DNA of 64,000 bases from Kaistia sp. 32K (GCF_016629525.1 NZ_AP024269.1:4166001-4230000); one strand, 5' to 3'. Shown: positions 35,773 to 45,343, counted from the stretch's first letter. Translations and numbers: made by a program. The notes: generated by a model not told the origin, from the letters alone.

Positions 35773-36778
35773 TCGCACCCAGCGACAGCAGCGACAGCAC
35801 CACCGTCGCCGTCACCCGCAGCCCGGCCCGCGCCACCGCGCGGATATCGACGCCGAGCCCGAGCGCCGCCATGGCGAGCACGGTCAGGAAGCTGGCGACG
35901 GAGCTGGCCTGGACGGCGACGGCAGCCGGAATGACGCCGAGCGAACGGAGCGCTCCGAGCGCGAGGAAGCCGAGGATGAACCACGGCACCATGTGGCGGA
36001 GCGGCAGGCGGCCGGCGGCGCCCTCGGAGCGTCCGGTCGTCCGGCCTTCGAACAGCGACAGGACGAGCACGACGGGCCCGAGCATCAGCACGCGCAGCAG
36101 CTTGACCAGCGTGCCGGTATGCAGGCTGACGGCGGAGACCGGCGCGGTGGCGGCGAGCACCTGCGGCACGGCATAGACGGTGAGCCCCGCCAGGACGCCA
36201 TATCTCGTATCCGACAGCCCGAGCAGCGGAACGAGAAGCGGCAGCGTCAGCACGACGACGACGCCGAATACCGCCGTGAAGGCGATCGCCGAGGCGACAT
36301 CCTCGCCGTCCGCGTGAATGACCGGCGCGGCGGCGGCGATGGCCGAATTTCCGCAGATCGAGTTGCCGCAGGCGATCAGGATCGCCATGCGCTGCTCGAG
36401 CCCCATCAGTCGGCCGATGCCGTAGCTGACGAGGATCGCAAGCGCGACGACGGCGGCGACGCCGAGGAGCAGGGTCACGCCCTGCGCCGCGATGACGCTG
36501 GCGCTGATCGAGGCGCCGAGCAGCATCACCGCCACTTCGAGCAGGGTCCTGGCGCTGAAATCGACGCCGGGACGGAAGCCCTTGCCGGGCTTCCAGCAGG
36601 AGCGGACGGCGACGCCGATCAGGATGGCGAGCACGACGCCGTCGAGCCAGGCGCGGCCAAGCCAGGCGGCTTCCAGCGACTGCAGCCCCAGCGCCGCGAC
36701 GGCGACGGCGGCGGTGAGCGCCAGCCCGGGGGCGAGGGAATGGAGATGGGAAGAGAATGAACGTGCTGTAATTTTCAT
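35735..36778 (-). CDS. YeiH/UPF0324-family putative sulfate exporter
   Basis: 347 aa, inner membrane, about ten hydrophobic segments. The family block GNSICGNSAIAAAAPVI and the LLGASIS and HTGTLVKLLRVLMLGP stretches are characteristic of YeiH-type transporters, annotated as putative sulfate or sulfite exporters. The true substrate is uncertain. A LysR regulator is transcribed divergently 82 nt away, matching the E. coli yeiH/yeiE arrangement. The stop lies inside the end of the convergent acetyltransferase-like gene. Confidence 0.85.
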   Translation of the reverse strand: MKITARSFSSHLHSLAPGLALTAAVAVAALGLQSLEAAWLGRAWLDGVVLAILIGVAVRSCWKPGKGFRPGVDFSARTLLEVAVMLLGASISASVIAAQGVTLLLGVAAVVALAILVSYGIGRLMGLEQRMAILIACGNSICGNSAIAAAAPVIHADGEDVASAIAFTAVFGVVVVLTLPLLVPLLGLSDTRYGVLAGLTVYAVPQVLAATAPVSAVSLHTGTLVKLLRVLMLGPVVLVLSLFEGRTTGRSEGAAGRLPLRHMVPWFILGFLALGALRSLGVIPAAVAVQASSVASFLTVLAMAALGLGVDIRAVARAGLRVTATVVLSLLSLGAISLLAIHWMQIV

Positions 36779-36833
36779 GCACGCAGGATGCTATTACCCG
36801 TCATAGCAATCCATTTCGGAATATAATACCATT

Positions 36834-36860
36834 CGTTCGACCCAATCGAACGATCGAACG
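36834..36860. promoter_or_regulatory. LysR-type operator with three TCGAACG half-sites
   Basis: CGTTCGA (36834-36840), CCCAA and TCGAACG (36846-36852) form a perfect 7-bp dyad of 19 bp. A further direct TCGAACG follows at 36854-36860, ending one base before the LysR start codon. Such a site could govern both the regulator and the divergent exporter. Confidence 0.5.
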
Positions 36861-37763
36861 ATGACCCTCGACCAGCTCCGGATCTTCATCGCCGTCGCCG
36901 AGCGCGAGCATCTGACGCGCGCGGCAGAAGCGCTGCGGCTGACGCCATCCGCCGTCAGCTCCGCCATCCAGGTGCTGGAATCGCGCTACGACACGCGCCT
37001 GTTCAACCGCGTCGGGCGAAGGATCGAGCTGACCGAGGCGGGGCGGATCTTCCTGGACGAGGCCAAGGCGACGCTCGCCCGCGCCGAAGCGGCGGAACTG
37101 GCGCTTTCGGAACTCGGCGGCGCGATGCGCGGCACGCTGACGATCGAGGCGAGCCAGACCATCGCCAGCTACTGGCTGCCGCCGACGCTGGTCCGCTTCC
37201 GCACCGCCTATCCGGCGGTCGGCATCCGCCTCGGCGTCGGCAATACCGAGACGGTGCGGCGCGCCGTGCATGACGGCGCCGCCGAGATCGGTTTCATCGA
37301 GGGGCATATCGACGATCCGGCGCTGGCGAGCCGGCAGGTCGGCGAAGACAGGCTGATCATCGTCACGGCGCCGGGCCATCCGCTCGCAGGTGCCGAGCAC
37401 GTCGGCGCGTCAGAGCTGATGCAGACGCGCTGGGTGCTGCGCGAGCACGGATCCGGCACCCGGTCCGTCTTCGAGGCGGCGCTGCGGGCGAAGGGAATTG
37501 CGCCGGAGATCCTCGAGGTCGACCTCGAGCTGCCGAGCAACGAGGCGATCCGCGCCGCCGTCGAGATGGGCGGCCACGCCACGGTCGTTTCCGAGCTCGT
37601 GGCCGCGCCGCACATCGCCGCCGGCAAGCTGACGCGCGCCGCCTTCCTGATGACGCCGCGCGCGTTCAGCATGATCTGGCACAAGGAGCGCTACCGCTCC
37701 AAGGCGTCGCGCACGCTCGATGCGCTGCTGACCGGAAGGCCGGAAGAAGCCGTCAGCGGTTGA
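36861..37763 (+). CDS. LysR-family transcriptional regulator
   Basis: 300 aa. The N-terminal helix-turn-helix (LTRAAEALRLTPSAVSSAIQ at about 15-35) is followed by ELTEAGRIFLDEAKATL and an effector-binding domain (GTLTIEASQTIASYWLPP onward). It is divergent from the YeiH-type exporter gene, like YeiE beside YeiH in E. coli, so it probably activates that gene in response to a sulphur compound. The effector is unknown. The last 11 nt overlap the convergent CAP-domain gene. Confidence 0.88.
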   Translation: MTLDQLRIFIAVAEREHLTRAAEALRLTPSAVSSAIQVLESRYDTRLFNRVGRRIELTEAGRIFLDEAKATLARAEAAELALSELGGAMRGTLTIEASQTIASYWLPPTLVRFRTAYPAVGIRLGVGNTETVRRAVHDGAAEIGFIEGHIDDPALASRQVGEDRLIIVTAPGHPLAGAEHVGASELMQTRWVLREHGSGTRSVFEAALRAKGIAPEILEVDLELPSNEAIRAAVEMGGHATVVSELVAAPHIAAGKLTRAAFLMTPRAFSMIWHKERYRSKASRTLDALLTGRPEEAVSG

Positions 37764-38361
37764 CGACCGCGCCGCCGATCGACACGACCGGGCTACCATC
37801 GGCCGGCAGCGGGCCGCCGCCGATGACGGTCGGGCGCTCATACGGCTTGGCGAGCACCAGCGACCAGTAGGCCTTGTACTTGCTGTTCGGCGCATAGGCC
37901 GTGCCGATGCCGATCCGGGTGACGCCCGGCTTCAGCATGTTGGCGTTGTGATGCGGGGAATCGCGCCAGCCGGAGAACGCCTCGGCGAGCGTGCGATAGC
38001 CTGCGCCGACATTCTCCGCCGCGATGCCCGCGTCAAAGCCGGATGCGGCCAGGCGACGCTGGAAGCTGCCGCCGACGTCGTGGTTGACCTTGTCGGCCTT
38101 GGCCATGGCGCGCGCCTGATCGAGGGCCATCTTGTTGAGCAGCGGGTCGACGGTGACGGAGCCGAGGCCCTTGTTCGCCCGATAGCCGGAGATCAGGCTC
38201 GCGGCGGCCTGCGGATCGACGCTGGCGCCGGCGGAATCGATGCGGTTGTAGAAGACGGGCGACTTCGGCGTGGTGTCGACGGTCTCGGAGCAGCCGGCCA
38301 TCACGGCGGCGGCGGCGAGCGCCGAGAGAAGCAGGGTCAGGCGCCGGGGGGAAAGGGTCAT
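37753..38361 (-). CDS. CAP-domain (SCP-like) lipoprotein
   Basis: 202 aa. A lipoprotein signal ends LAAAAVMAGC (lipidated Cys near residue 23). The CAP domain follows: LISGYRANKGLGSV, MALDQARAMA, VNHDVGGSF, IAAENVGAGY and a core FSGWRDSPHHNANML with the conserved His pair, then a Tyr/Trp-rich YKAYWSLVLAKP. Bacterial CAP lipoproteins are common but poorly understood; periplasmic envelope roles are inferred. It converges on the LysR gene with an 11-nt overlap. Confidence 0.85.
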   Translation of the reverse strand: MTLSPRRLTLLLSALAAAAVMAGCSETVDTTPKSPVFYNRIDSAGASVDPQAAASLISGYRANKGLGSVTVDPLLNKMALDQARAMAKADKVNHDVGGSFQRRLAASGFDAGIAAENVGAGYRTLAEAFSGWRDSPHHNANMLKPGVTRIGIGTAYAPNSKYKAYWSLVLAKPYERPTVIGGGPLPADGSPVVSIGGAVVNR

Positions 38362-38436
38362 GGGACGGCCTCGGGGGTCAGAGATACGGCGACGGCAGGC
38401 ATAGTCGAAAATGGAAAACGAACTGCGAATGCCGGG

Positions 38437-40821
38437 CTAGCCCGGCAACGCCACCCCCGCCTCCCGCAGCCGGCCGAAGATCGCGAAGCGGAGATCGGAC
38501 CGGACCGTGGCGCCGGAGGCGATGTCGGCGAGATAGCAGCGCAGCTCGAAATCGAGCGACTTCTCGCCGAAATTCAGGAACAGGACGATCGGCTCGGGAT
38601 AGCGCAGCACCAGCGAATGCGCCTTGGCGCATTCGATCAGGATGGCCTTCACCTGCTCGGCGTCGGAGAGCTTGCTGACCGAGACCGGGACGACGACCCG
38701 GCCCGAGCGATCGCGCAGCACCATGTTCTTGACGACGCCGGTGATCAGGCTGGAATTCGGCACGATGACGGTGGCGCGGTCGAAGGTCTCGATCTCGGTG
38801 GCGCGCACATTGATGCGCTTGACCGTGCCCTCTTCCGCTCCAACCGTGATCCAGTCCCCCGCCCGGATCGGCCGCTCAGCGAGCAGGATCAGGCCCGAGA
38901 CGAAATTGTTCACGATCGCCTGCAGGCCGAGACCGATACCGACGGAGAGCGCACCGGCGACGATGGCAATGTTGGAAAGGTCGAGACCGGCATAGCCGAA
39001 GGCGAGCGTGGCGGCGAAGATCATGCCGACATAGCCGACGCTGGTGCGGATCGAATTGCGCAATCCGGAATCGAGCCGCGTCGTCGGCAGGAAGCGCGTG
39101 TCGAGCCAGCCCTGGATCGACCGCGTGATGATCAAGCCGATCATAAAGACAACGATGCCGGCGATCAGCGTCGACATCGAGATGGTGATCGAGCCGATCT
39201 TGAAGCCGAAGAAGAGCTGGCGGATCGTCGCGAACAGGCCGGAGGAATCGACGCCCCACTGGGCGACGATGGCGAGGAACGCCAGCCCGATAAGCGCGAG
39301 ATGCGCCGCGCCATTGGCCAGTACGCCCGCCTGCGTCACCGAACGCGGGGCGAAGCCGACCGAGGTGATCAGGCGACTGCCGACGACGCCGTCGCGCCGG
39401 AACGAGGCGGCGGTCAGTTCGTCCGTCAGCTTCATCAGGAGATAGAGAAGCGACAGCACGACGGCCGTCCAGACGGTCTGCGTCGTGATGAACCGCCCGA
39501 GCGCGACATAGCCCATCAGATTGGCGAGGATGGCGGCCCCGGACGCAAGACCGGCCGCCATCAGCGCGAGGCGCCGGAGGCCGAAATCCTCGTCCGCCGG
39601 ATCGTCGCCCTCCTCCTCGGAGGGCTCCGCGCGCCGGGTCAGCCCGCGGACCATGGCTATCACGAGCACGGCGATGACGATCGATGCGACGCCGTCGAGC
39701 GCGATGGTGAAGGAGAGCGAGGCCTGGGTCACCTTGGCGAAGTTCTGGTGGAAGACGACCATCGCCTGCACCGCCGCGATGGCGATGGAAAGCCGGAAGG
39801 CCCGCATGGCGACGGCGTCGTCCAGCGCGACGAGCCGCCAGGTGCTGCGCGTCGGCGCCAGCAGGGCCCGCGATATGCCGAAGGCCAGGGAGAAGAAGAC
39901 GATGGCCGCCGTCGCGCCGGTCCAGAGCTGGTCGATCCGGTAGGGCAGCAGCTCCAGCGCATTGAGGATCGACTGCCCTCCCACCAGCACGATCAGCGGC
40001 AGGAAGACGTTCACCGCGACGATCGCGGCGGCGGACATCACCTTGGTCCGCACGGTCGGCTGGGCATCGGCATGGGGCCGGCGCAGCTTCGAGAGCAGGA
40101 ACCGGCGCCCCGGCACCAGTACCGCGACGATCAGCGCGAGCAGGCCGACGAAGATGGCGATGGCGGAACGATCGCTGCGGCTGGCGACGAGACTGGCCCA
40201 TTCGCCGACGACGGAGCCGGTACGGCCGGTAATGCCGGGCAGGTCGCTGGCCGCGTCCCCCCACAGTCCCGGATCGATCAGGCTGGTGTTGCGCTCGAGC
40301 AGCTCGGCCGTGAACCGCATCCGGCGATGCTCGCCGATCTGCGCCAGCGCATAGGAGCCGTGACTGGCGATCGCCAGCGCCTGCTTCTGGAAACCGGCGA
40401 GATCGGAGAGCTGCTTCTCCGCCTCCTGGCGGTTTTCCTTGGCGGCCTCCGATTCCGGCGCATCCGTCGCGCCCGTCGGCTTCAGCTGCTCGACCTGCGC
40501 CGTCGCCGCGGCGACCTTCGGCGCCAGCGAATCCGCCAGCGCGTTCGCGGCCGCGACGATATCCGTCACCTGCTGCTTCAGGGCCTTGAACTCGGCGTCG
40601 CTGGTACCCTCGCGCTCGATGGCGGCGTCGACCTTCTCCAGCGCGACGTTCCAGCCGTCGATCTGCTTCTGCGGACTTTCCGGCTGCGCCATCGCGCTGC
40701 CGGCCATGGCCATGAACAGGATGGCGATGCCGAGCAGCAAGCCACCCAGGCCGTGTCGCGAAAAGCGGGTCCACGTCCGGGAAGACGAGCTAGTGGTCGG
40801 GACGAAGGTCTTGCAGAACAA
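38437..40821 (-). CDS. mechanosensitive ion channel (DUF3772 plus MscS)
   Basis: 794 aa, inner membrane. An exported N-terminus (signal peptide ending GSAMAQ) leads a helical periplasmic DUF3772-like region (about 35-240, predicted coiled coil), then about ten membrane segments. A C-terminal MscS domain contains the pore helix region IVAGALSVGIGLGLQAIVNN, RPIRAGDWITVG and VIVPNSSLI. It should open under hypo-osmotic stress. The start is a TTG at 40821 with GGAG upstream; an ATG inside the signal region would be shorter. Confidence 0.88.
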   Translation of the reverse strand: MFCKTFVPTTSSSSRTWTRFSRHGLGGLLLGIAILFMAMAGSAMAQPESPQKQIDGWNVALEKVDAAIEREGTSDAEFKALKQQVTDIVAAANALADSLAPKVAAATAQVEQLKPTGATDAPESEAAKENRQEAEKQLSDLAGFQKQALAIASHGSYALAQIGEHRRMRFTAELLERNTSLIDPGLWGDAASDLPGITGRTGSVVGEWASLVASRSDRSAIAIFVGLLALIVAVLVPGRRFLLSKLRRPHADAQPTVRTKVMSAAAIVAVNVFLPLIVLVGGQSILNALELLPYRIDQLWTGATAAIVFFSLAFGISRALLAPTRSTWRLVALDDAVAMRAFRLSIAIAAVQAMVVFHQNFAKVTQASLSFTIALDGVASIVIAVLVIAMVRGLTRRAEPSEEEGDDPADEDFGLRRLALMAAGLASGAAILANLMGYVALGRFITTQTVWTAVVLSLLYLLMKLTDELTAASFRRDGVVGSRLITSVGFAPRSVTQAGVLANGAAHLALIGLAFLAIVAQWGVDSSGLFATIRQLFFGFKIGSITISMSTLIAGIVVFMIGLIITRSIQGWLDTRFLPTTRLDSGLRNSIRTSVGYVGMIFAATLAFGYAGLDLSNIAIVAGALSVGIGLGLQAIVNNFVSGLILLAERPIRAGDWITVGAEEGTVKRINVRATEIETFDRATVIVPNSSLITGVVKNMVLRDRSGRVVVPVSVSKLSDAEQVKAILIECAKAHSLVLRYPEPIVLFLNFGEKSLDFELRCYLADIASGATVRSDLRFAIFGRLREAGVALPG

Positions 40822-41105
40822 GAAGTGCTCCTGCGGGGCGGTCGGACGGCCGGATCTTGGCGACTGAGCTATAGTATTAAAGATGACGAGAATAGGGATT
40901 TCCGTCGCCTTCGGCGCGGTATCCGCAGCGTCACTTCCGCGTCCCGGCCGGACGGCGACGCCGTCGAGGGGTGGCGGCCGGAGACGCCGCCCCTATATCC
41001 CCAGGCGCATCCGGGCCGGCGATCCGGCGCCTGCAAGGCTCTGGCGCGGCGGCGTTTCTTCTCTATGCTCGGCGCGTCGTCACCGCTGCCAAGAGGCTGT
41101 TCGCA

Positions 41106-41387
41106 GTGTTCTTCCTGATCCGGCTCGCCCTGCTCTACTGTCTGATCGGGGCCGGTATTCTGTTCGTCCAGCTCGGTTCGACGCCCTGCGAGCGCCCGCT
41201 TGTGCTCGACGACGGCACCAGTTCGCTCAAGGGGCCGATCGAATTCGGCCGCCTCGGGCATGACACGGCCTACACCTCGCGCGTCTTCAAGGACGTCGTC
41301 TTCTGGCTGCCACGGCTGACCGACTACATCCTCACCGGCGACATCTCGGTGAAGAACTTCCTGTTCGCCACCGACTGCAAGCGCTGA
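41106..41387 (+). CDS. small membrane protein of unknown function
   Basis: About 93 aa from a GTG at 41106, preceded by AGAGG. The N-terminal hydrophobic segment FFLIRLALLYCLIGAGILFV is a membrane anchor or uncleaved signal. The remainder is soluble and ends DISVKNFLFATDCKR. Two Cys (TPCERP and DCKR) may pair in the periplasm. No family was recognised. The frame is open further upstream, but the composition there looks non-coding. A 47-bp repeat starts 3 nt after its stop. Confidence 0.55.
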   Translation: MFFLIRLALLYCLIGAGILFVQLGSTPCERPLVLDDGTSSLKGPIEFGRLGHDTAYTSRVFKDVVFWLPRLTDYILTGDISVKNFLFATDCKR

Positions 41388-41390
41388 TCC

Positions 41391-41437
41391 AGAGCGTTTT
41401 CGAGCGAAGTGGCTCCCGGTTCGCGTGAAGAAAACGC
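41391..41437 (+). repeat. 47-bp hairpin repeat, copy A
   Basis: Arms GCGTTTTC (from 41394) and GAAAACGC (to 41437), with inner arms GCGAA and TTCGC, fold into a hairpin. The same element is present inverted at 57443-57489 with 41 of 47 positions identical by eye. It starts 3 nt after the small membrane gene's stop and lies between convergent gene ends, so it may act as a 3' mRNA element. Similar intergenic repeats are familiar from rhizobial genomes (from memory). Confidence 0.75.
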
Positions 41438-41462
41438 GACAAAACAGAGAGCTAAAGCCGCC

Positions 41463-42185
41463 TCAGATCACCACGAGTGTCGTCTTGGACGGGACGCGGT
41501 CGTAGAGGTCGATGACGTCCTGGTTGAACATGCGGACGCAACCGGACGATGCCGACTTGCCGACCGTCTTCCACTCCGGCGTGCCGTGGATGCGATAGAG
41601 CGTATCGACGCCGTCCTTGTAGATGTAGAGCGCGCGCGAGCCGAGCGGGTTCTGCAGGCCGGGCGGCATGCCGGTGCGCCACTTCTCCAGCTCCGGCTTG
41701 CGGCCGATCATGGCGGCGGGCGGCGTCCAGGTCGGCCATTTCCGCTTCCACTGCACGACGGCGCGCCCCTTCCACGAATAGCCCTGGCGACCGAGGCCAA
41801 CGCCATAGCGCATCGCCTTGCCGTCCTTGAGGACGAGGTAGAGGTGCTTTTCCTTGGTGTTGACCACCAGCGTGCCCGGCGCCTCGCCGGTCGGGTCGTC
41901 GACGATCTGGCGCAGATATTTGGGATCGACAGTCGAATAGGGAATGGCGGGGAGCTTGTAGTCGCCGTCCTTCAGGGCGGCGTAGCGCGATGCGTTCTCG
42001 CTGTCGGCGACCGGCGCGACCGCCTTCACCACTTCCGGCTGGGGCTTCGGCTCGGGCTCCAGCTTCGGCGCCAGGGCCAGGCTCTCGGGACCCTCCTTCG
42101 GAACCTGCGCGCAGGCGGCGAGAGCCGATGCGCCGACGACCGACATCCCGGTCAGAAACGACCGGCGCGAAAGAAGCAGAGACAC
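41463..42185 (-). CDS. L,D-transpeptidase (YkuD domain) lipoprotein
   Basis: 240 aa. The N-terminus LSRRSFLTGMSVVGASALAAC combines a twin-Arg-like motif with a lipobox whose Cys would be lipidated. A Pro/Glu-rich linker (KLEPEPKPQPEVV) precedes the YkuD domain. Active-site residues are seen as H in IHGTPEWKTVGK and Cys in SSGCVRM. Such enzymes form 3-3 crosslinks or attach proteins to peptidoglycan. A GTG at 42185 is chosen to place the signal correctly, with AAGG upstream; the frame is open to 42398. It is downstream of bioD on the same strand. Confidence 0.85.
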   Translation of the reverse strand: MSLLLSRRSFLTGMSVVGASALAACAQVPKEGPESLALAPKLEPEPKPQPEVVKAVAPVADSENASRYAALKDGDYKLPAIPYSTVDPKYLRQIVDDPTGEAPGTLVVNTKEKHLYLVLKDGKAMRYGVGLGRQGYSWKGRAVVQWKRKWPTWTPPAAMIGRKPELEKWRTGMPPGLQNPLGSRALYIYKDGVDTLYRIHGTPEWKTVGKSASSGCVRMFNQDVIDLYDRVPSKTTLVVI

Positions 42186-42333
42186 GTGACGGAACCTTGG
42201 AACTGGCGGGAGGGGAATGGGTCGGGGGAGCGGACCGTGGAAGTCTCGTGCCAAGGGGAATAAGGCGACGGTGTGGTCCATGCCACCACAACCGTCGCAG
42301 AGCAGCCATGCAGGTCTCTTAAGACGCGACCTG

Positions 42334-43008
42334 TTACCGGAAGGACACGGATCCGGCCGCCTGATCGGAGACCTCGGCGATCGCGTCCGCAAAATCATCG
42401 ACCCGGAACGCGGCGGCGAAAGCCTCCCGCAGCGCCGGAGCGGTCAGGGACGCGAGCCGAGGCAGGCGGCCGAGGATACGGACCTGCCCGATCCCGGCGA
42501 TCGCCTGCGCCGTCTCGGGTTCGTCGTCGCCGATCAGGGTGACGCCGAGCACCGGCACGCCGCGATGGCGCAGCGCCTCCAGCGACAAGAGCGAGTGGTT
42601 GATCGTGCCGAGCGCGGTGCGGGCGCAGAGCACGACCGGCAGGCGCCAGCGGGCGAAGACGTCACCGAAGGTCACGCTCGACGTCAGCGGCACCAGCACG
42701 CCGCCGGCCCCCTCGATGACCAGCGGTCGCTCCGAGGCCGGTGGCGTCAGCCGATCGACGTCGATCGCGATACCCTCGATCGCCGCCGCATGATGCGGCG
42801 ACCGGGGGGCGCTGAGCCGGTAGGCCTCGGTCAGGATCCGGTCCGGCGCGACCGCGCCCAGCCGGGCGACAGTCTCGCTGTCGGTTTCCTCGTCGAGGCC
42901 CGCCTGGACCGGCTTCCAGTAACAGGCGCCGAGCGCGGCGGTCAGCCCCGCCGCGAACACCGTCTTGCCGATGCCGGTATCGGTTCCCGTGACGACGAGG
43001 CGCGTCAC
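42334..43008 (-). CDS. bioD: dethiobiotin synthetase
   Basis: 224 aa, cytosolic. It carboxylates 7,8-diaminopelargonic acid to dethiobiotin using ATP and CO2. The P-loop GTDTGIGKT lies at 8-16, [10 protein letters not shown] and [12 protein letters not shown] follow. The GTG start at 43008 overlaps the bioB stop by 4 nt (GTGA). It is the last gene of a bioY-bioB-bioD operon controlled by BioR. No bioF or bioA is present here. Confidence 0.93.
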   Translation of the reverse strand: MTRLVVTGTDTGIGKTVFAAGLTAALGACYWKPVQAGLDEETDSETVARLGAVAPDRILTEAYRLSAPRSPHHAAAIEGIAIDVDRLTPPASERPLVIEGAGGVLVPLTSSVTFGDVFARWRLPVVLCARTALGTINHSLLSLEALRHRGVPVLGVTLIGDDEPETAQAIAGIGQVRILGRLPRLASLTAPALREAFAAAFRVDDFADAIAEVSDQAAGSVSFR

Positions 43009-44021
43009 GGCCCCGCCACCGGCACGATCCCCGTCCGCATACCGAGCTTCGCCAGCAGCGCCGCATCCGCTTCGCGCTGCGGATTGCCTGTGGTCAGCAG
43101 CACGTCGCCGGTGAAGATCGAGTTGGCGCCCGCGAGAAAGCAGAGCGCCTGCGTCTCGTCGCTCATGGCGTGGCGGCCGGCGGAGAGACGGACCACGCTT
43201 CCCGGCATCAGGATGCGCGCCAGCGCCACCAGCCGCACGAAGGCGATCGGCTCCACCGGCTCACCCTTGTCGAGCACCGGCGTCCCCTTGATCTCGTTCC
43301 ACATGTTGAGCGGAACGCTTTCCGGATGCCGCTCGAGACCGGCGAGGATCACCAGCATGCCGATGCGGTCGTCGATCGTCTCGCCCATGCCGACGATGCC
43401 GCCGGAACAGACCTTGATGCCGCCATCGCGGACATGCGCCAGCGTCTCGAGGCGATCATCCATCGTCCGCGTCGTGATGATCTCGGGATAGAACTCCCGC
43501 GAGGTATCGATGTTGTGGTTGTAGTAGTCGAGCCCGGCCTCGCCCAGCCGCTCGACCTGCGCCGGCGTCAGCATGCCGAGGGTGACGCAGGTCTCCAACC
43601 CCATCGCGCGGACACCGGAGATCATGGCGCAGACCTGCTCCATGTCGCGGTCCTTCGGGCTCCGCCACGCGGCCCCCATGCAGAAGCGCGTCGCCCCGCC
43701 GGCCTTGGCCTTGGCCGCCTCGGCGAGCACGCGCTCGACCGCCATCAGCTTGGTCGCCTTGACGCCGGTGTCGTAGCGGGCGCTTTGCGAGCAATAGCCG
43801 CAATCCTCAGGGCAGCCGCCGGTCTTGATGCTGAGCAGGCTCGCCGCCTCGATCACGCTCGGATCGAAGTTCTGCCGATGCAGGGTCTGCGCCCGGAACA
43901 TCAGATCGGGAAGCGGCAGGTCGTAGATCGCCCGCGCCGCCTCGCGGTCCCGGTCGACGGATGCACGCCCCGCCGCTATCGCGGTCGGGGTGGCGACGAC
44001 GGATGGCTCCGCGGCTCTCAT
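43005..44021 (-). CDS. bioB: biotin synthase
   Basis: Radical SAM enzyme, 338 aa, inserting sulphur into dethiobiotin. The 4Fe-4S cluster motif is C70-x3-C74-x2-C77 in [27 protein letters not shown] and YYNHNIDTS are typical. Its start overlaps the bioY stop by 4 nt (ATGA) and its stop overlaps bioD, so the three genes are translationally coupled. Confidence 0.96.
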   Translation of the reverse strand: MRAAEPSVVATPTAIAAGRASVDRDREAARAIYDLPLPDLMFRAQTLHRQNFDPSVIEAASLLSIKTGGCPEDCGYCSQSARYDTGVKATKLMAVERVLAEAAKAKAGGATRFCMGAAWRSPKDRDMEQVCAMISGVRAMGLETCVTLGMLTPAQVERLGEAGLDYYNHNIDTSREFYPEIITTRTMDDRLETLAHVRDGGIKVCSGGIVGMGETIDDRIGMLVILAGLERHPESVPLNMWNEIKGTPVLDKGEPVEPIAFVRLVALARILMPGSVVRLSAGRHAMSDETQALCFLAGANSIFTGDVLLTTGNPQREADAALLAKLGMRTGIVPVAGP

Positions 44022-44584
44022 CGGCCGATCTTTCCGATGAAGCGGGCCGGAACCAGAGCCGCGCCGAAGGCGACCATGGCGATGTTGATGAGATCGCCGA
44101 GGATGAACGGCGTGAAGCCGAGCACGATCACCTTGTCGGCCGGCACGAAGAACGCCAGCCAGACCAGGCCAACGGCGTAGGTGACGGCAAGGCCGGCCAG
44201 CATCGCGACGACGCGACCGAGCGTCTTGCGGCCTTCGGCCAGCGCGCTGGAGAGCCAGCTCGCGGCGAGATAGCCGAGGAGATAGCCGCCGGTCGGCCCC
44301 ATCATGTAGGCAAGGCCGATACCGCGCTCGGGCGAATCCGAAAAGACCGGTAGGCCAGCGGCGCCGACGGCGAGATAGCCGAGGAAAGTCGCGAAGGAGA
44401 GGCGCGGCCCCATCGCCACCGCGATCGCCATGACGGCGAGCGTATGCAGCGTCATCGGCACCGGCCAGGACGGGATATGGATCTTGGCGCAGATCGTGAT
44501 CAGCGCGATGCCGGCGACGATGACGGCTAGCGGGCGCGTCAGCGTGCCCGCCTTGCGGGCGGAGAGGGCGAGGACGGAGTTCAT
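44018..44584 (-). CDS. bioY: biotin transporter substrate-binding component BioY
   Basis: 188 aa, inner membrane, about six hydrophobic segments. It captures biotin, either alone or with an energy-coupling ECF module encoded elsewhere. [40 protein letters not shown] and [13 protein letters not shown] match the family. It is the first gene of the BioR-controlled operon; paired BioR boxes lie 13-41 nt upstream of the start codon. Confidence 0.92.
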   Translation of the reverse strand: MNSVLALSARKAGTLTRPLAVIVAGIALITICAKIHIPSWPVPMTLHTLAVMAIAVAMGPRLSFATFLGYLAVGAAGLPVFSDSPERGIGLAYMMGPTGGYLLGYLAASWLSSALAEGRKTLGRVVAMLAGLAVTYAVGLVWLAFFVPADKVIVLGFTPFILGDLINIAMVAFGAALVPARFIGKIGR

Positions 44585-44596
44585 AGGGACACCAAA

Positions 44597-44625
44597 TTAT
44601 AGATAATATTGAAGTCTATCTATAA
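44597..44625. promoter_or_regulatory. paired BioR operator boxes upstream of bioY
   Basis: TTATAGATAA (44597-44606) matches the published BioR box exactly; CTATCTATAA (44616-44625) is the inverse, TTATAGATAG. TTATAGATA and TATCTATAA form a 9-bp dyad with an 11-nt spacer. Repression by biotin-replete BioR would shut off bioYBD. Confidence 0.9.
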
Positions 44626-44671
44626 TAGAATCCACAAACCCGTCCGAGTCGCAACCCGATATCGATAATAA

Positions 44672-45340
44672 TCAGCCTTCGATAGCAAAAGCCTCGCGAA
44701 CCTTGCCGCCCGCCGCCGTCACCGGACGGCGGCCGATCCACTGGACATGGCTGGCGAGGGTCGTGCAGGCGAGATCGACCTGGCGACGACGCAGGGCGGA
44801 GAGAATGGCGCGGTGATCATGATCCGTCCGCGACTCCCAATCCGAGCGCCAGGCGGCGAACAGGAAGCGCGCGCTGGCGGCGTGCAGGTCGTCGATCGAG
44901 GCGAGCAGGCGCGGCATGCCGCATGGCGAGAGAATGAGCTGGTGGAAGCGGCGGTTGGCTTCCTCCCAGGAGCGGACATCGCGCGAATTATCGCCGGCTT
45001 TCGTGGCTTCCTCGGCCTCGTCGAGGATGGCGGCGGTCAGATTCGGCGCGGCATGGCGAAGCGCCAGCACCTCGAGCGCCGCCCGCATTTCCGCCACCTC
45101 CTTCACCTCGGCGAGGTTGAAGGCGGCGACGCGGACGCCACGGCGCGGCTCGCTGACGGCAAGCCCCTGCGCCTCCAGACGGCGGAACGCCTCCCGGACG
45201 GGCACATGGCTGGCGCCGAACTCCTCGGCGATATGATCCTGGCGCAGGCGCGAGCCGGGCTCGATGTCGCCGGCGATGATCCGTTCGGCCAGCGTGCGGC
45301 TGATGCGAACGGCCAGCGTGTCTTCTCTGGGCTTTCTCAT
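44672..45340 (-). CDS. bioR: GntR-family biotin regulator BioR
   Basis: 222 aa. N-terminal winged helix-turn-helix (DIEPGSRLRQDHIAEEFGAS, then HVPVREAFRRLEAQGLAVSE) and an FCD-type helical effector domain (NRRFHQLILSPCGMPRLLA). BioR is the alphaproteobacterial repressor of biotin genes. Identity rests on the family, on adjacency to bioYBD and on exact TTATAGATAA boxes before both bioY and this gene, which imply autoregulation. It is transcribed on the same strand as bioY, 87 nt upstream. Confidence 0.92.
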   Translation of the reverse strand: MRKPREDTLAVRISRTLAERIIAGDIEPGSRLRQDHIAEEFGASHVPVREAFRRLEAQGLAVSEPRRGVRVAAFNLAEVKEVAEMRAALEVLALRHAAPNLTAAILDEAEEATKAGDNSRDVRSWEEANRRFHQLILSPCGMPRLLASIDDLHAASARFLFAAWRSDWESRTDHDHRAILSALRRRQVDLACTTLASHVQWIGRRPVTAAGGKVREAFAIEG

Positions 45341-45343
45341 CGT

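Noticed and set aside
37948..41118. 1056-residue plus-strand open frame
   Set aside because: It is antisense to the CAP-lipoprotein and MscS genes, rich in Arg, Asp and Gly, and has no domain; a GC-rich shadow frame.
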